64,000 bases of DNA from Kordiimonadales bacterium IMCC3096 (GTDB lineage Bacteria; Pseudomonadota; Alphaproteobacteria; Minwuiales; Minwuiaceae). Positions 56,292 to 64,000 of this stretch are shown one piece after another. The stretch is from assembly GCA_016865035.1 (NCBI GenBank), contig CP018227.1:1024001-1088000 (forward strand). The letters run 5' to 3'. The first letter of the stretch is position 1; every line of letters begins with the position of its first letter. The position numbers and the translations under genes were made by a program. The notes below the pieces were generated by a model that ran no database searches, was not told where the DNA came from, and saw only the letters and a program-made list of their open reading frames with translations.

Positions 56292-56385
56292 GACGTCGGA
56301 CCCGTCCCGCAGCCACGCATTCTGTATCTGCGCGCCCGGTTCAGGCATCATGGTCCTGACCGTTCGCCGCAGGAGGGAGTGACCG

Positions 56386-57399
56386 ATGAAGCCAGCCTTG
56401 AGGATCGGCGTCGCCTATGACTTCCGCAATCCACCGGATTCCGGCATCGCCAACCCGGATCTCTATGCCTCGATCATGGATCAGGTGGCCTGGCTGGATA
56501 CGCTGGGGCTCGACCTCGCCTGGTTCACCGAGCATCACTTCCTCGACGACGGCTACCTGCCGTCGTGGATTCCGGTTGCGGCGGCCATGGCGGCACGCAC
56601 GAAGCATGTGCGCCTGTCGTCGGACATCTGCCTGATGCCGTTCCAGAACCCGGTACGGCTGGCCGAGGATCTGGCCGTGATCGACAACATCAGCAACGGA
56701 CGGGTGGAGATCGGCATCGGCATGGGCTACGCGCCGCACGAGTTCCGCGGCTTCGGCATTCCCGTGAAGCAGAGGGTGTCACGCACGGAGGAAGGGATCG
56801 CGGTCCTGCAGCACTGCTTCTCCGGCGAGACGTTCAGTTTCACCGGCAAGCGGTTCCAGTTCGAGGATGTGGTGATCAAGCCGGGTTTCGTGCAGCCGGG
56901 TGGCCCGCCGCTCTGGATCGCCGCCATGTCGGAGGCCGGCGCCCGTCGCGCTGCCCGTTTCGGCACCAACCTGCTGCCCCAGGGCACGCGGGCAGAGGTG
57001 CTGGACCCCTGGCGGGAAGACATGACGGCAAAGGGCATTGACCCGGACACCCGGCGCATCGGCATCATCCGCTCCTGCCTCGTCACCGACGACCCGGAAC
57101 GCGACTGGCCCGCCGTGAAACGCGCGGAACGCTATCGCATGGAAGTCTACCTGCGCTTCAACCGCGAATCCGGGGACGGCCTGTCCAGCACGACCGATGT
57201 CGGCCGCATTCCCCAAAGCTGGGTAGTCGGCGACGTGGACCATTGCGTTCGCGAACTGACCGCCTTCGTGACCGAGTTCGGCATCACCGACCTGGTCACC
57301 TGGGCCGTCCCGCCCGGCATGACCACCGACCAGATGAACCCGCACCTGGAGAAGTTCGTGAAGGAAGTCGCGCCCCGGCTGAAGGCGGCGGTGGGCTGA
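56386..57399 (+). CDS. luciferase-like (LLM class) flavin-dependent oxidoreductase
   Basis: A 337-aa LLM-family protein, different in detail from the one at 40413. It has DLAWFTEHHFLDDGYLPS (about residues 44-61), the alkanal-monooxygenase-like EHHF motif with its catalytic-type histidine, ISNGRVEIGIGMGYAPHEFRGFGI, and FSGETFSFTGKRFQFEDV. FMNH2 is the likely cofactor; the substrate is unknown. GGAGGG lies eight bases before the ATG. The end is one base from the convergent dgcA stop. Confidence 0.85.
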   Translation: MKPALRIGVAYDFRNPPDSGIANPDLYASIMDQVAWLDTLGLDLAWFTEHHFLDDGYLPSWIPVAAAMAARTKHVRLSSDICLMPFQNPVRLAEDLAVIDNISNGRVEIGIGMGYAPHEFRGFGIPVKQRVSRTEEGIAVLQHCFSGETFSFTGKRFQFEDVVIKPGFVQPGGPPLWIAAMSEAGARRAARFGTNLLPQGTRAEVLDPWREDMTAKGIDPDTRRIGIIRSCLVTDDPERDWPAVKRAERYRMEVYLRFNRESGDGLSSTTDVGRIPQSWVVGDVDHCVRELTAFVTEFGITDLVTWAVPPGMTTDQMNPHLEKFVKEVAPRLKAAVG

Positions 57400-57400
57400 A

Positions 57401-58384
57401 TTACCCCCACAGATCCGCAGTCGCCGGACTGACGGTCGAACCGTCGAAGGTCAGGCCCGGTTCGCGGTCCTGTTTCAGCATCAGGGGGCCGTCGACATCG
57501 ACGAAGTCCGCGCCCTGCGCCACCAGCAGGGCCGGGGCCATGGCGAGGCTGGTGGCGACCATGCAGCCGACCATGACCTGGAACCCCTGTGCCCGGGCGG
57601 CGTCGCGCAGGCGCAGCGCCTCGGTCAGGCCGCCGGTCTTGTCCAGCTTGATGTTGACGATGTCGTAGCGGCCCCGCAGCGCGTCCAGGCTGTCGGTGGC
57701 GTGGCAGCTCTCGTCGGCACAGATCGGCACCGCCCGGCTGACCGTGCCCAGCGCGGCGTCGTCACCGGCACGCAGGGGCTGTTCGATCATCCGCACGTCC
57801 AGTTGGGCAAAGGCGGCGAAGAGGTCATTCAGCTGGTCGGGCTTCCAGCCCTCATTGGCATCCACGACGAGGATCGAATCCGGGGCTGCCTCCCGAACGG
57901 CACGGGCGCGCACCACATCGCCGTCCGGATTGCCGAGCTTCAGTTTCAGCAGCGGGCGATGCGCCTCCCGCGCCGCGACTTCCGCCATCTTCTCCGGATC
58001 GTCCAGGGTGACGGTGAAAGCGGTGGTGACGGGTCCCGGTGCGGGCAGGCCTGCCAGTTCATGCACGGGCTTTCCGGCCAGCTTCGCCTCCAGATCCCAC
58101 AGCGCGCAATCGACCGCATTGCGGGCCGCGCCCGCGATCATCAGCTCCAGCAGGGCGTGCCGGTCGGCGCCGCCTTCGATGGCCTTCTGCGCCTCCGAAA
58201 TCTGCTTCTCCACCTTCTCGAAGGTCTCGCCATAGCGCCGATAGGGCACGCATTCACCCCGCCCCGTGACGCCGTCCTGGGTCACCTGGGCAACCAGCAC
58301 CTCGGCGGTGGTCTTGGTCCCGCGGGAGATGCGGAAGGTGCCCCGGATCGGCCAGACCTCCCGCTGAAACGAAAGCTGCCTCAC
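57401..58384 (-). CDS. dgcA: N-acetyl-D-glutamate racemase DgcA (enolase superfamily)
   Basis: A 327-aa enolase-superfamily enzyme of the dipeptide-epimerase type. Residues: Lys147-x-Lys149 (LLKLKL), Asp175, Glu201 and Asp224 as metal ligands, and Lys247 (KLDKTGG) as the second base. By sequence alone it could be an L-Ala-D/L-Glu epimerase. The adjoining, overlapping DgcN gene points to the D-glutamate route, where DgcN acetylates D-glutamate and DgcA racemises N-acetyl-D-glutamate. The start overlaps the dgcN stop by four bases. Confidence 0.85.
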   Translation of the reverse strand: MRQLSFQREVWPIRGTFRISRGTKTTAEVLVAQVTQDGVTGRGECVPYRRYGETFEKVEKQISEAQKAIEGGADRHALLELMIAGAARNAVDCALWDLEAKLAGKPVHELAGLPAPGPVTTAFTVTLDDPEKMAEVAAREAHRPLLKLKLGNPDGDVVRARAVREAAPDSILVVDANEGWKPDQLNDLFAAFAQLDVRMIEQPLRAGDDAALGTVSRAVPICADESCHATDSLDALRGRYDIVNIKLDKTGGLTEALRLRDAARAQGFQVMVGCMVATSLAMAPALLVAQGADFVDVDGPLMLKQDREPGLTFDGSTVSPATADLWG

Positions 58385-59391
58385 GCCAGCGCGTCCACCA
58401 GCACGGCAACGCCGGTCCGCACCGGATCGACGGTCGGCAGGCCATGCTGGTCGGCGATCATCTTCAGGCAGTCGGCGGCCTCGGCCTCCGGCAATGCGCT
58501 GGTGTTCACGGCGATGCCGATGCAGCGGGCGTCCGGGTTGGTCAGGTGCGCCGCCTCCACATGCGCCCGGATGCAGGCGTCGATGGCCGGAATCGGATGT
58601 TCCACGTTGCGCATCTTCCGCCGGGTCGGCTCATGGCAGAGCACCAGCGCATCGGGCTGGGAGCCGTGTATCAGCCCCATGGTCACCCCGGCGAAGGAGG
58701 GATGAAACAGCGATCCCTGCCCCTCCATGATGTCCCAGTGGTCCGGGTCGTTGGCCGGACCCAGCACCTCCGCCGCGCCGGAAATGAAGTCGGCGACCAC
58801 CGCGTCAACCGAAATGCCGGAACCGGCGATGAAGATTCCGGTCTGGCCCGTGGCGCGAAAATCCGCCTTCCAGCCCCGCGCCTGCATCTCGGCAGCGATG
58901 GCGAGGGAGGTGTACATCTTGCCGACGGAGCAGTCGGTGCCCACGGTCAGCAGCCGCTTGCCCTGACGTTTCGTGCCCTTGCCGGTGGGCAGGCTGCCTG
59001 TCGGATGGCGCACATCGAACAGGGCGCGGCCCGTGCGTCGCGCCGCCGCCGCCACCTGCGGCTGCGCGGCGAGCCGCATGTGCAGGCCGGAGGCCACATC
59101 CATACCGCTCTCCAGCGCCTCGACGATGGCTGCCACCCAGTGATCGGGCAGGACGCCACCGGGATTGACCGCGCCGATCACCAGTGTGGCCGCCCCCGCC
59201 TGCCGCCCTTCGGCCACGGTCATGTCGGAGAGGCCCAGATCGGCCTTGCAGTCGGGAAAGCGCACCTGGCCGATGCAGTCGTCACGGCGCCAGTGGACCA
59301 CCCCCGTGGCCGTCTTGGCGGCAAGCTGGTCATGCACGTCGCCCAGAAACATCAGGTAAGGGGCGCGGATCTCGATGTTGGCGGTGCTCAT
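58381..59391 (-). CDS. dgcN: D-glutamate N-acetyltransferase DgcN (DUF1611 family)
   Basis: A 336-aa protein of the DUF1611 family. Its C-terminal half has a P-loop-like segment VGTDCSVGKMYTSL (about 150-163) and the DALVLCHEPTRR motif. The N-terminal half carries ADLGLSDM and GAVNPGGVLPDHWV. DgcN was described as the acetyltransferase of the DgcN-DgcA pathway for D-glutamate catabolism. The assignment depends on the tight gene pair with dgcA and on family recall. It overlaps the gene upstream (59388) by four bases. Confidence 0.82.
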   Translation of the reverse strand: MSTANIEIRAPYLMFLGDVHDQLAAKTATGVVHWRRDDCIGQVRFPDCKADLGLSDMTVAEGRQAGAATLVIGAVNPGGVLPDHWVAAIVEALESGMDVASGLHMRLAAQPQVAAAARRTGRALFDVRHPTGSLPTGKGTKRQGKRLLTVGTDCSVGKMYTSLAIAAEMQARGWKADFRATGQTGIFIAGSGISVDAVVADFISGAAEVLGPANDPDHWDIMEGQGSLFHPSFAGVTMGLIHGSQPDALVLCHEPTRRKMRNVEHPIPAIDACIRAHVEAAHLTNPDARCIGIAVNTSALPEAEAADCLKMIADQHGLPTVDPVRTGVAVLVDALA

Positions 59392-59990
59392 TGCTGCTGT
59401 GCCTCCTGTGACTGCATCGCGGCCAGTTCAGCCTTCAGCCGGTCCATTTCGTCGGCGGCAAGCTGCACGAATGACTCCTCGTTCCAACGCCGATAATTGC
59501 CCAGCGCATAGGCCAGCGCGTTCTCGTAATACATGAACGCATTCATGCGGTTGGCGAGATAGTTGTTGCGTGTCGCCTTCACCACGGCAGGCACGCCGAC
59601 GACGATGGAATTGGGGGGCACCACCTGGTTCTCCCGCACGAAGGCATTCTGCCCGACGATGCAGTTGTCGCCCACCACCGCCCCGTCCATGACCGTCGCA
59701 TTGATGCCGACCAGCACGTTGTCGCCCAGCTGGCAGCCATGGATGATCGCATGATGGGTGATCGAGCAGTCCTGCCCGATGATGGAGCTGGTATGGGACC
59801 CCACGTGCACCATGCAGAAATCCTGAATGTTGGTGCGCTTGCCGATGACGATGTCGCGTACTTCCGCGCGCATGGCGACATAGGCCCAGACGGACGCCTG
59901 TTCCTCGATCGTCACCTTGCCGAAGATGCGCGCGGACTCGTCGATGTAGGCCGGATTGTTGAGCGTGACATCAGGACCGAAGATCGGCAT
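59388..59990 (-). CDS. gamma-carbonic-anhydrase-like hexapeptide protein (PaaY/YrdA type)
   Basis: A 200-aa left-handed beta-helix protein. Three histidine regions typical of the zinc sites of gamma-carbonic anhydrases are visible (FCMVHVGSHTS and ITHHAIIHGC at about 58-93). The C-terminal helix includes RMNAFMYYENALAYALGNYRRW. The family includes thioesterases and carbonic anhydrases; the activity here is uncertain. It is the first gene of an overlapping three-gene operon with dgcN and dgcA, so a link to D-amino-acid use is possible. Confidence 0.82.
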   Translation of the reverse strand: MPIFGPDVTLNNPAYIDESARIFGKVTIEEQASVWAYVAMRAEVRDIVIGKRTNIQDFCMVHVGSHTSSIIGQDCSITHHAIIHGCQLGDNVLVGINATVMDGAVVGDNCIVGQNAFVRENQVVPPNSIVVGVPAVVKATRNNYLANRMNAFMYYENALAYALGNYRRWNEESFVQLAADEMDRLKAELAAMQSQEAQQQ

Positions 59991-60031
59991 GTCCCAGTTT
60001 CCTCCCCAGAGGGCGGATCAATCCCGCCCCG

Positions 60032-61282
60032 TCAGTGATCGAATTCAGGCCGGTGGAATTCCGGCCGCGACAGGTCGGCGTCCAGCGCCGCCCCGTCTGT
60101 CTGTCGCGATGTGCGCCGCGACAGGGTAACGGCCCTGCGCTGATAGTACAGTGCGCGCTGGCGCTCGTAGTGGTTCTCGCCATTGCGTATGGCTTCCTCG
60201 GCGGGATAGGCGATCATGCGGTCCGACAGTTCCTCCACGGTACCGTGGACGATACGGCCCGGCACCCGGGTGACCAGCGCGAAGGGGTCCGCCGCCTCCG
60301 CCGCCGCATAGCCGAACGCGTCACGCAGGTTGGTCGGCCCCAGCACCGGCAGCACCAGATAGGGACCCGGCGGAACACCATAGCTGTGCAGCGTCTGCCC
60401 GAAGTCGGCGTTGTGCGGCTCCCACCCGAACCACATGTCGGCAACATCGAACAGGCCCCCCAGGCCCAGCGTCGTGTTCAGTGCGAAACGCCCCACCGAC
60501 AGGCTGGCCTGCGTGAACTCGCCCTGCAGGATGTCGTTCACGAAGATGATCGGTTCGCTGTAGTTGTGGACCGCATTGGCGATGCTGGTCTGGACCGGGT
60601 CCGGTGCCTTGTCCAGCAACCAGGCCGCAGGACGCAGCACCACCAGGTCCACCGCCTGATTGAAGCTGTAGAAAAGCAGGTTCATGGGCTGCAGCGGATC
60701 CCAGGGCTGCTCCACAGCCACGAGCGGGGGCAGTTCGGCTGAACGCTTCGGCCCGGTCCCCGATGCTGGCCCGGCCCCGACCGATGGCAGCGGGGCATCC
60801 GAAACGGCAACCGCCGGGCCGGTGCGGAACCGGTCGAGGGCAGGCTGGTTGTACCAGAAGCCGACCGTATCCGCGCCCTGCGCGAACGCAGGCTGTGGCG
60901 GTGTCGGCGGCGTACCGGCGGCGGCGCGAATCTCCGTGCCGAAGCCCGGGAAACTGCCACCCACCGCGCGGCTGATCTGTCCCCGCGCCTCCGGCATCTG
61001 CTCCGAGAGATAGCCGACGATCGCAGCGGCGCGCGACGGGTTGCCTGCCGCGTTGATCACCGCGACGGAGGCGACATGTTCATTGCCGGGTCTGAGATCG
61101 CTGAAAGCCGGGTTTTCCCGCGCCTCCGCATTGCGTGCCCGGGCCTCCGCAACACCATGGTCGAGGCGCTGTCTCAGGTCGGGCGGCAGATCCGCCTGTG
61201 CATTGGCGGTTCCGAGCAGAAGCAGCAACCCGCACAGGACAAGCAGCCCACGACGAAGCAACTGCCACGCCACGGACGTCAC
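60032..61282 (-). CDS. MlaA-domain protein with long N-terminal extension, not a lipoprotein
   Basis: MlaA removes phospholipids from the outer leaflet of the outer membrane for retrograde transport. Here the MlaA domain is at about residues 194-375 (WDPLQPMNLLFYSFNQAVD, FALNTTLGLGGLFDVA, TLHSYGVPPGPYLVLPVLGPTNLRDA). It follows a 190-residue extension containing helical text and a Pro/Ala/Gly linker. The signal peptide ends GTANAQ, a signal peptidase I site. The one Cys (residue 17) is not in a lipobox, so the usual lipid anchor is missing. A short basic tail rich in Arg follows the domain. It overlaps the Sel1 gene by four bases. Confidence 0.82.
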   Translation of the reverse strand: MTSVAWQLLRRGLLVLCGLLLLLGTANAQADLPPDLRQRLDHGVAEARARNAEARENPAFSDLRPGNEHVASVAVINAAGNPSRAAAIVGYLSEQMPEARGQISRAVGGSFPGFGTEIRAAAGTPPTPPQPAFAQGADTVGFWYNQPALDRFRTGPAVAVSDAPLPSVGAGPASGTGPKRSAELPPLVAVEQPWDPLQPMNLLFYSFNQAVDLVVLRPAAWLLDKAPDPVQTSIANAVHNYSEPIIFVNDILQGEFTQASLSVGRFALNTTLGLGGLFDVADMWFGWEPHNADFGQTLHSYGVPPGPYLVLPVLGPTNLRDAFGYAAAEAADPFALVTRVPGRIVHGTVEELSDRMIAYPAEEAIRNGENHYERQRALYYQRRAVTLSRRTSRQTDGAALDADLSRPEFHRPEFDH

Positions 61283-62124
61283 TGGGTCACCGCCGTGGAA
61301 GGCGGGACAGGCACGAAGGTATCGGCGAACCGTACTGCGGCGGCAACATCCATGATCCCCAGCTTCTGTTTCAGGTCTTCGGCCATGGCGAGAGCATCAG
61401 GGTAATCCTGGCGGGCGGCAAGCAATGCGAAGCCCAGCGCCGTGACGGGATCTGCCGCGACCCCCTCCCCCATCACGAGGCGTCGGGCATAGTGATCCTG
61501 TCCCCCGGCGTGACCGTGACGCGCCGCGCGCCCGAACCAGTCCGCGGCGGCGACCGGATCAGCCGTCACACCCTGACCGTCGCGATAGATCTTGCCCATG
61601 TTGTATTCCGCCTGTGGCAGCCCGGCGTCCGCTGCCCGACGCAGCAGTTCAAGCGCCCTGGCCTCATCCTGCGGCACGCCGACACCCATCAGGTACATCT
61701 TGCCAAGGGTATAGGTCGCCCTGGGCAGACCGGATGCTGCGGCCTGCTCCAGCCGCGCGCGGGCGGCCTCCAGACGGGCGGGATCTCCCTCCGCCTGTTC
61801 GAGTTCCATCAAGGCGAGATTGTGGGCCGCGATCAGCAGGCCCTGATCCGCCGCAGCGGCCCAGAGCTCGGCCGCGCGCGCGGTATCCTGCGCAACACCC
61901 TCGCCGGAATCATAGAGTGTTCCCAGATTGAACTGCGCGGCGGCATTGCCGTCATCGGCCAGGTCCTGCCAGATCTGCCGTGCGCGCTCGAAATCACCGT
62001 CACGATAGGCATTCAGCCCGTCGGCAACCGTTTCCGCCATGGCAGATGGTGCCAAGGCGATGACCAGCAGCACCCAGCAAAGAACGCGGCGGACACTACT
62101 CCGCCAGGCCGCTCCGATCTGCAT
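61279..62124 (-). CDS. secreted Sel1/TPR-like repeat protein
   Basis: A 281-aa protein with a signal peptide (CWVLLVIALAPSAMA, cleavage after residue about 30). About six Sel1 repeats follow, of the form A-x-x-x-L-G-x-x-Y-x-x-G-x-G-V-x-x-D (for example AQFNLGTLYDSGEGVAQD and ATYTLGKMYLMGVGVPQD). Such solenoids serve protein-protein contacts in the periplasm. Its start is 33 bases beyond the next gene's stop, and it overlaps the MlaA-domain gene, so the two form a two-gene unit. Partner and role are unknown. Confidence 0.88.
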   Translation of the reverse strand: MQIGAAWRSSVRRVLCWVLLVIALAPSAMAETVADGLNAYRDGDFERARQIWQDLADDGNAAAQFNLGTLYDSGEGVAQDTARAAELWAAAADQGLLIAAHNLALMELEQAEGDPARLEAARARLEQAAASGLPRATYTLGKMYLMGVGVPQDEARALELLRRAADAGLPQAEYNMGKIYRDGQGVTADPVAAADWFGRAARHGHAGGQDHYARRLVMGEGVAADPVTALGFALLAARQDYPDALAMAEDLKQKLGIMDVAAAVRFADTFVPVPPSTAVTQ

Positions 62125-62156
62125 CCGAACCCTCCGTCAGTCGACGAGGGAAACTG

Positions 62157-63989
62157 TCACATACTGGAGGCCGGGCGCAACTCATGAACGTTCTCGGCTG
62201 CCTTGCCGGATACGCGGAGATGACGCGGTGAGGTGCTGGGCTTCGCCATGCCGCCTGCCATGGTGGTTTCCAGCCCCCAGGGGGACGTCATCAGCCATTC
62301 GGTCAGGTCATCGGCAGGAAGCGGACGTGCCATGTAGTAGCCCTGCGCGAAATCACAGCCGACCTCGCCCAGTGTGCGCAGGGTCTGCTCATCCTCGACC
62401 CCTTCGGCCACCACGGTCATGCCGAGGTTGTGGCCGAGTTCGATCAGGGACGAGACGATCACCCAGTCGTCCGGCGATGTGACCATGCCGATGACGAAGG
62501 ACTTGTCGACCTTCAGTTCCTCGACCGGCAGGCGCCGGATGTAGGAAAGGCAGGTATAGCCCGTGCCGAAATCGTCGATGGAGATGCGAATGCCCAGATT
62601 GTCGAGCTGGTTCAGCGTTGCCGTCGCGCGGTCGACGTCCAGGATGATCGCGCTCTCCGTGATCTCCAGCACCAGCTTGGTCGGATCGGAGGACCACTTG
62701 CGCATCATGTCCTGCACCTGGGCCGGGAAACGGGCGTCCTGCAGGGTCTTGGCCGACAGGTTGACCGCGACGGTGAGGTCGATGCCCTCCGCCCGCCAGG
62801 CCGCCTGCTGGGCCAGCGTGTGGTTCAGCACATGCATGGTCAGCTTGTCGATCAGCCCGGCATCCTCGGCCAGCGGGATGAAGTCGTCGGGGAAGACCAT
62901 GCCGCGGTCTGGATGACGCCAGCGAACCAGTGCCTCGACACCATGGATCTGCTGCTTGCGCATGTTGATCTTGGGCTGGAAGGTCATGAACAACTGGCGG
63001 TCGCCATCGTTCAGGGCGTGCTTGAATTCCTCGACCAGGGGACGGCCCTTGTCCTGATCATGGTGGCGGCCCGCGACATGGACCGCGAATCTCTGGTTGT
63101 CACGCCGACCGTCCCGCATGGCGTTCTCCGCGCGCACCAGCAGGGTCGATCCCTTGGTGCCGTGGGTCGGATACAGCGCGATGCCGATCCGCATGCCGAT
63201 ACTGAACGTGTGGTCATGCAGCTCGAACGGCATGTCGAGCGCGGCGATGATCTTGGCCGCCGCGCGCTCGGCCCCTTCCTGGGTGGCGCCGGTGGGCAGG
63301 ATGACACCGAATTCGTCATCGCCCAGACGCGCCAGCGTGTCGGAGCGGCGCAGGGCGGAACTGATCCGCTCCGACACCGCACGCAGCAACTGGTCACCGA
63401 CATGGTGACCCATCTCGCCATTGATGCGATTGAAGCCATTGATGTTGCAGGTCAGGATCGCCAGCGGTGTCCGCTGCCTGTCACCCAGGGACAGGGCCTG
63501 GTCGAGGCGGTCGAAGAACAGCGAGCGGTTCGGCAGATCGGTCAGATGATCGTGCAGCACGTTGTGGACGCGCTGTGCCTCCGCCAGGCTCAGTGCCCGC
63601 TCGGTGCGGGCGGACCGGGACGCGTTCCAGATCGCACGCACGACACGGTCGATGCTCAGGTCCCTGCCGGTGATGCAGTCAGCCACATTGGCACGCATCA
63701 GTTCCACCATCTCCGAGGACGAGAGACCGTCCGCGACCACGATGATCGGCAGGTTGATGGCCTTGTCGAGCAGGCGATTGCGCAACGCCTTCGGCGCGTC
63801 GGCGTCGGTTCCCATGTCCAGCAGGATGCAGTCGAACTGATCCGCCTCGGCGGCCTGAACCGCCTCTTCCAATGAGGCGACCCTGTGACCGACGACCGTG
63901 GTGCCGCCGACACTCAACCTGGGTGCTATCTCATCGAGGCGACCGTGGCCGGAAGACACGGTCAGAACCTGAAAACGACCATTGTGCAT
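62157..63989 (-). CDS. receiver-GGDEF-EAL protein with degenerate cyclase site
   Basis: A 610-aa c-di-GMP protein. The N-terminus (about 5-125) is receiver-like, with Asp58 in CILLDMG as the likely phosphoacceptor. The GGDEF domain (about 145-305) has GDDEF at 223-227 in place of GG(D/E)EF and an Asn-for-Asp change at the metal site (CNINGFNRIN), so it is probably not a cyclase. The EAL domain (about 320-580) is intact: EAL at 352-354, Asn410, Glu442, DDFGTG at 472-477 and Glu529 in VAEGVED. It is therefore likely a phosphodiesterase whose GGDEF half may sense GTP. The gene start is near the window edge; the ATG at 63989 fits the family. Confidence 0.9.
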   Translation of the reverse strand: MHNGRFQVLTVSSGHGRLDEIAPRLSVGGTTVVGHRVASLEEAVQAAEADQFDCILLDMGTDADAPKALRNRLLDKAINLPIIVVADGLSSSEMVELMRANVADCITGRDLSIDRVVRAIWNASRSARTERALSLAEAQRVHNVLHDHLTDLPNRSLFFDRLDQALSLGDRQRTPLAILTCNINGFNRINGEMGHHVGDQLLRAVSERISSALRRSDTLARLGDDEFGVILPTGATQEGAERAAAKIIAALDMPFELHDHTFSIGMRIGIALYPTHGTKGSTLLVRAENAMRDGRRDNQRFAVHVAGRHHDQDKGRPLVEEFKHALNDGDRQLFMTFQPKINMRKQQIHGVEALVRWRHPDRGMVFPDDFIPLAEDAGLIDKLTMHVLNHTLAQQAAWRAEGIDLTVAVNLSAKTLQDARFPAQVQDMMRKWSSDPTKLVLEITESAIILDVDRATATLNQLDNLGIRISIDDFGTGYTCLSYIRRLPVEELKVDKSFVIGMVTSPDDWVIVSSLIELGHNLGMTVVAEGVEDEQTLRTLGEVGCDFAQGYYMARPLPADDLTEWLMTSPWGLETTMAGGMAKPSTSPRHLRVSGKAAENVHELRPASSM

Positions 63990-64000
63990 ACTGCTGCCCC

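Overview
The window reads as a high-GC chromosomal segment of an alphaproteobacterium, most likely of the Rhodospirillales group. The assignment is inferred from gene content and order: the rpsB-tsf-pyrH-frr-uppS-cdsA-dxr-rseP-bamA-ompH-lpxD-fabZ-lpxA series, the short (about 450 aa) ProS, an Ala/Glu-rich tail on S2, a complete ccmABCDEFGHI cluster, and a GTTC-N7-GTTC box of the alphaproteobacterial LexA type. Almost everything is coding. I see no tRNA, rRNA, CRISPR array, integrase or transposase.

Layout. 1-11.7 kb (minus strand): translation factors and cell-envelope biogenesis, from 30S protein S2 through isoprenoid and phospholipid enzymes to outer-membrane assembly and lipid A synthesis, with many ATGA-type overlaps. 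11.9-19.2 kb (minus): dnaE, a tiny hydrophobic peptide gene behind a LexA-like box, lolD-lolC and proS. 19.3-22.9 kb: a DUF2817 peptidase-like gene, a degenerate tandem repeat, an orphan acyl-CoA carboxyltransferase subunit and a LysE/RhtB exporter. 23-27.4 kb (minus): fliJ, fliI, hslU, hslV and a Nudix hydrolase. 27.7-35.6 kb (minus): the whole cytochrome c maturation operon with folB. 35.7-40.3 kb: thiE, glmS-glmU and gph.

40.4-47.9 kb is more accessory: a luciferase-like monooxygenase, an unrecognised beta-trefoil-like membrane protein divergent from an AraC regulator, a Tat-exported flavin amine oxidase divergent from an arsR-arsI (organoarsenical) pair, an enoyl-CoA hydratase and a CaiB-type CoA transferase. 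48.1-53 kb: L-serine ammonia-lyase, an orphan DUF3883 nuclease-like gene, prfB with its programmed +1 frameshift, and a PuuB/DadA-like oxidase. 53-64 kb: an SLC13-type transporter with RCK_C domains, two tandem PAS-like proteins, a second luciferase-like oxidoreductase, the DgcA-DgcN D-glutamate pair with a gamma-carbonic-anhydrase-like protein, an MlaA-domain/Sel1 pair and a GGDEF-EAL protein with a degenerate cyclase half.

The most interesting signals are: (i) a 34-residue single-helix peptide with a strong Shine-Dalgarno sequence, its own terminator, and a LexA-type box between its -35 and -10, which suggests an SOS-induced membrane peptide; (ii) an 80-bp dispersed palindrome present twice with a conserved loop, both times at a gene 3' end; (iii) the beta-trefoil/two-helix membrane protein; (iv) an orphan plus-strand terminator implying an unannotated small RNA; and (v) the arsR-arsI pair with a probably leaderless arsR mRNA. 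All function calls come from reading motifs in the translated sequence; no database search was possible.
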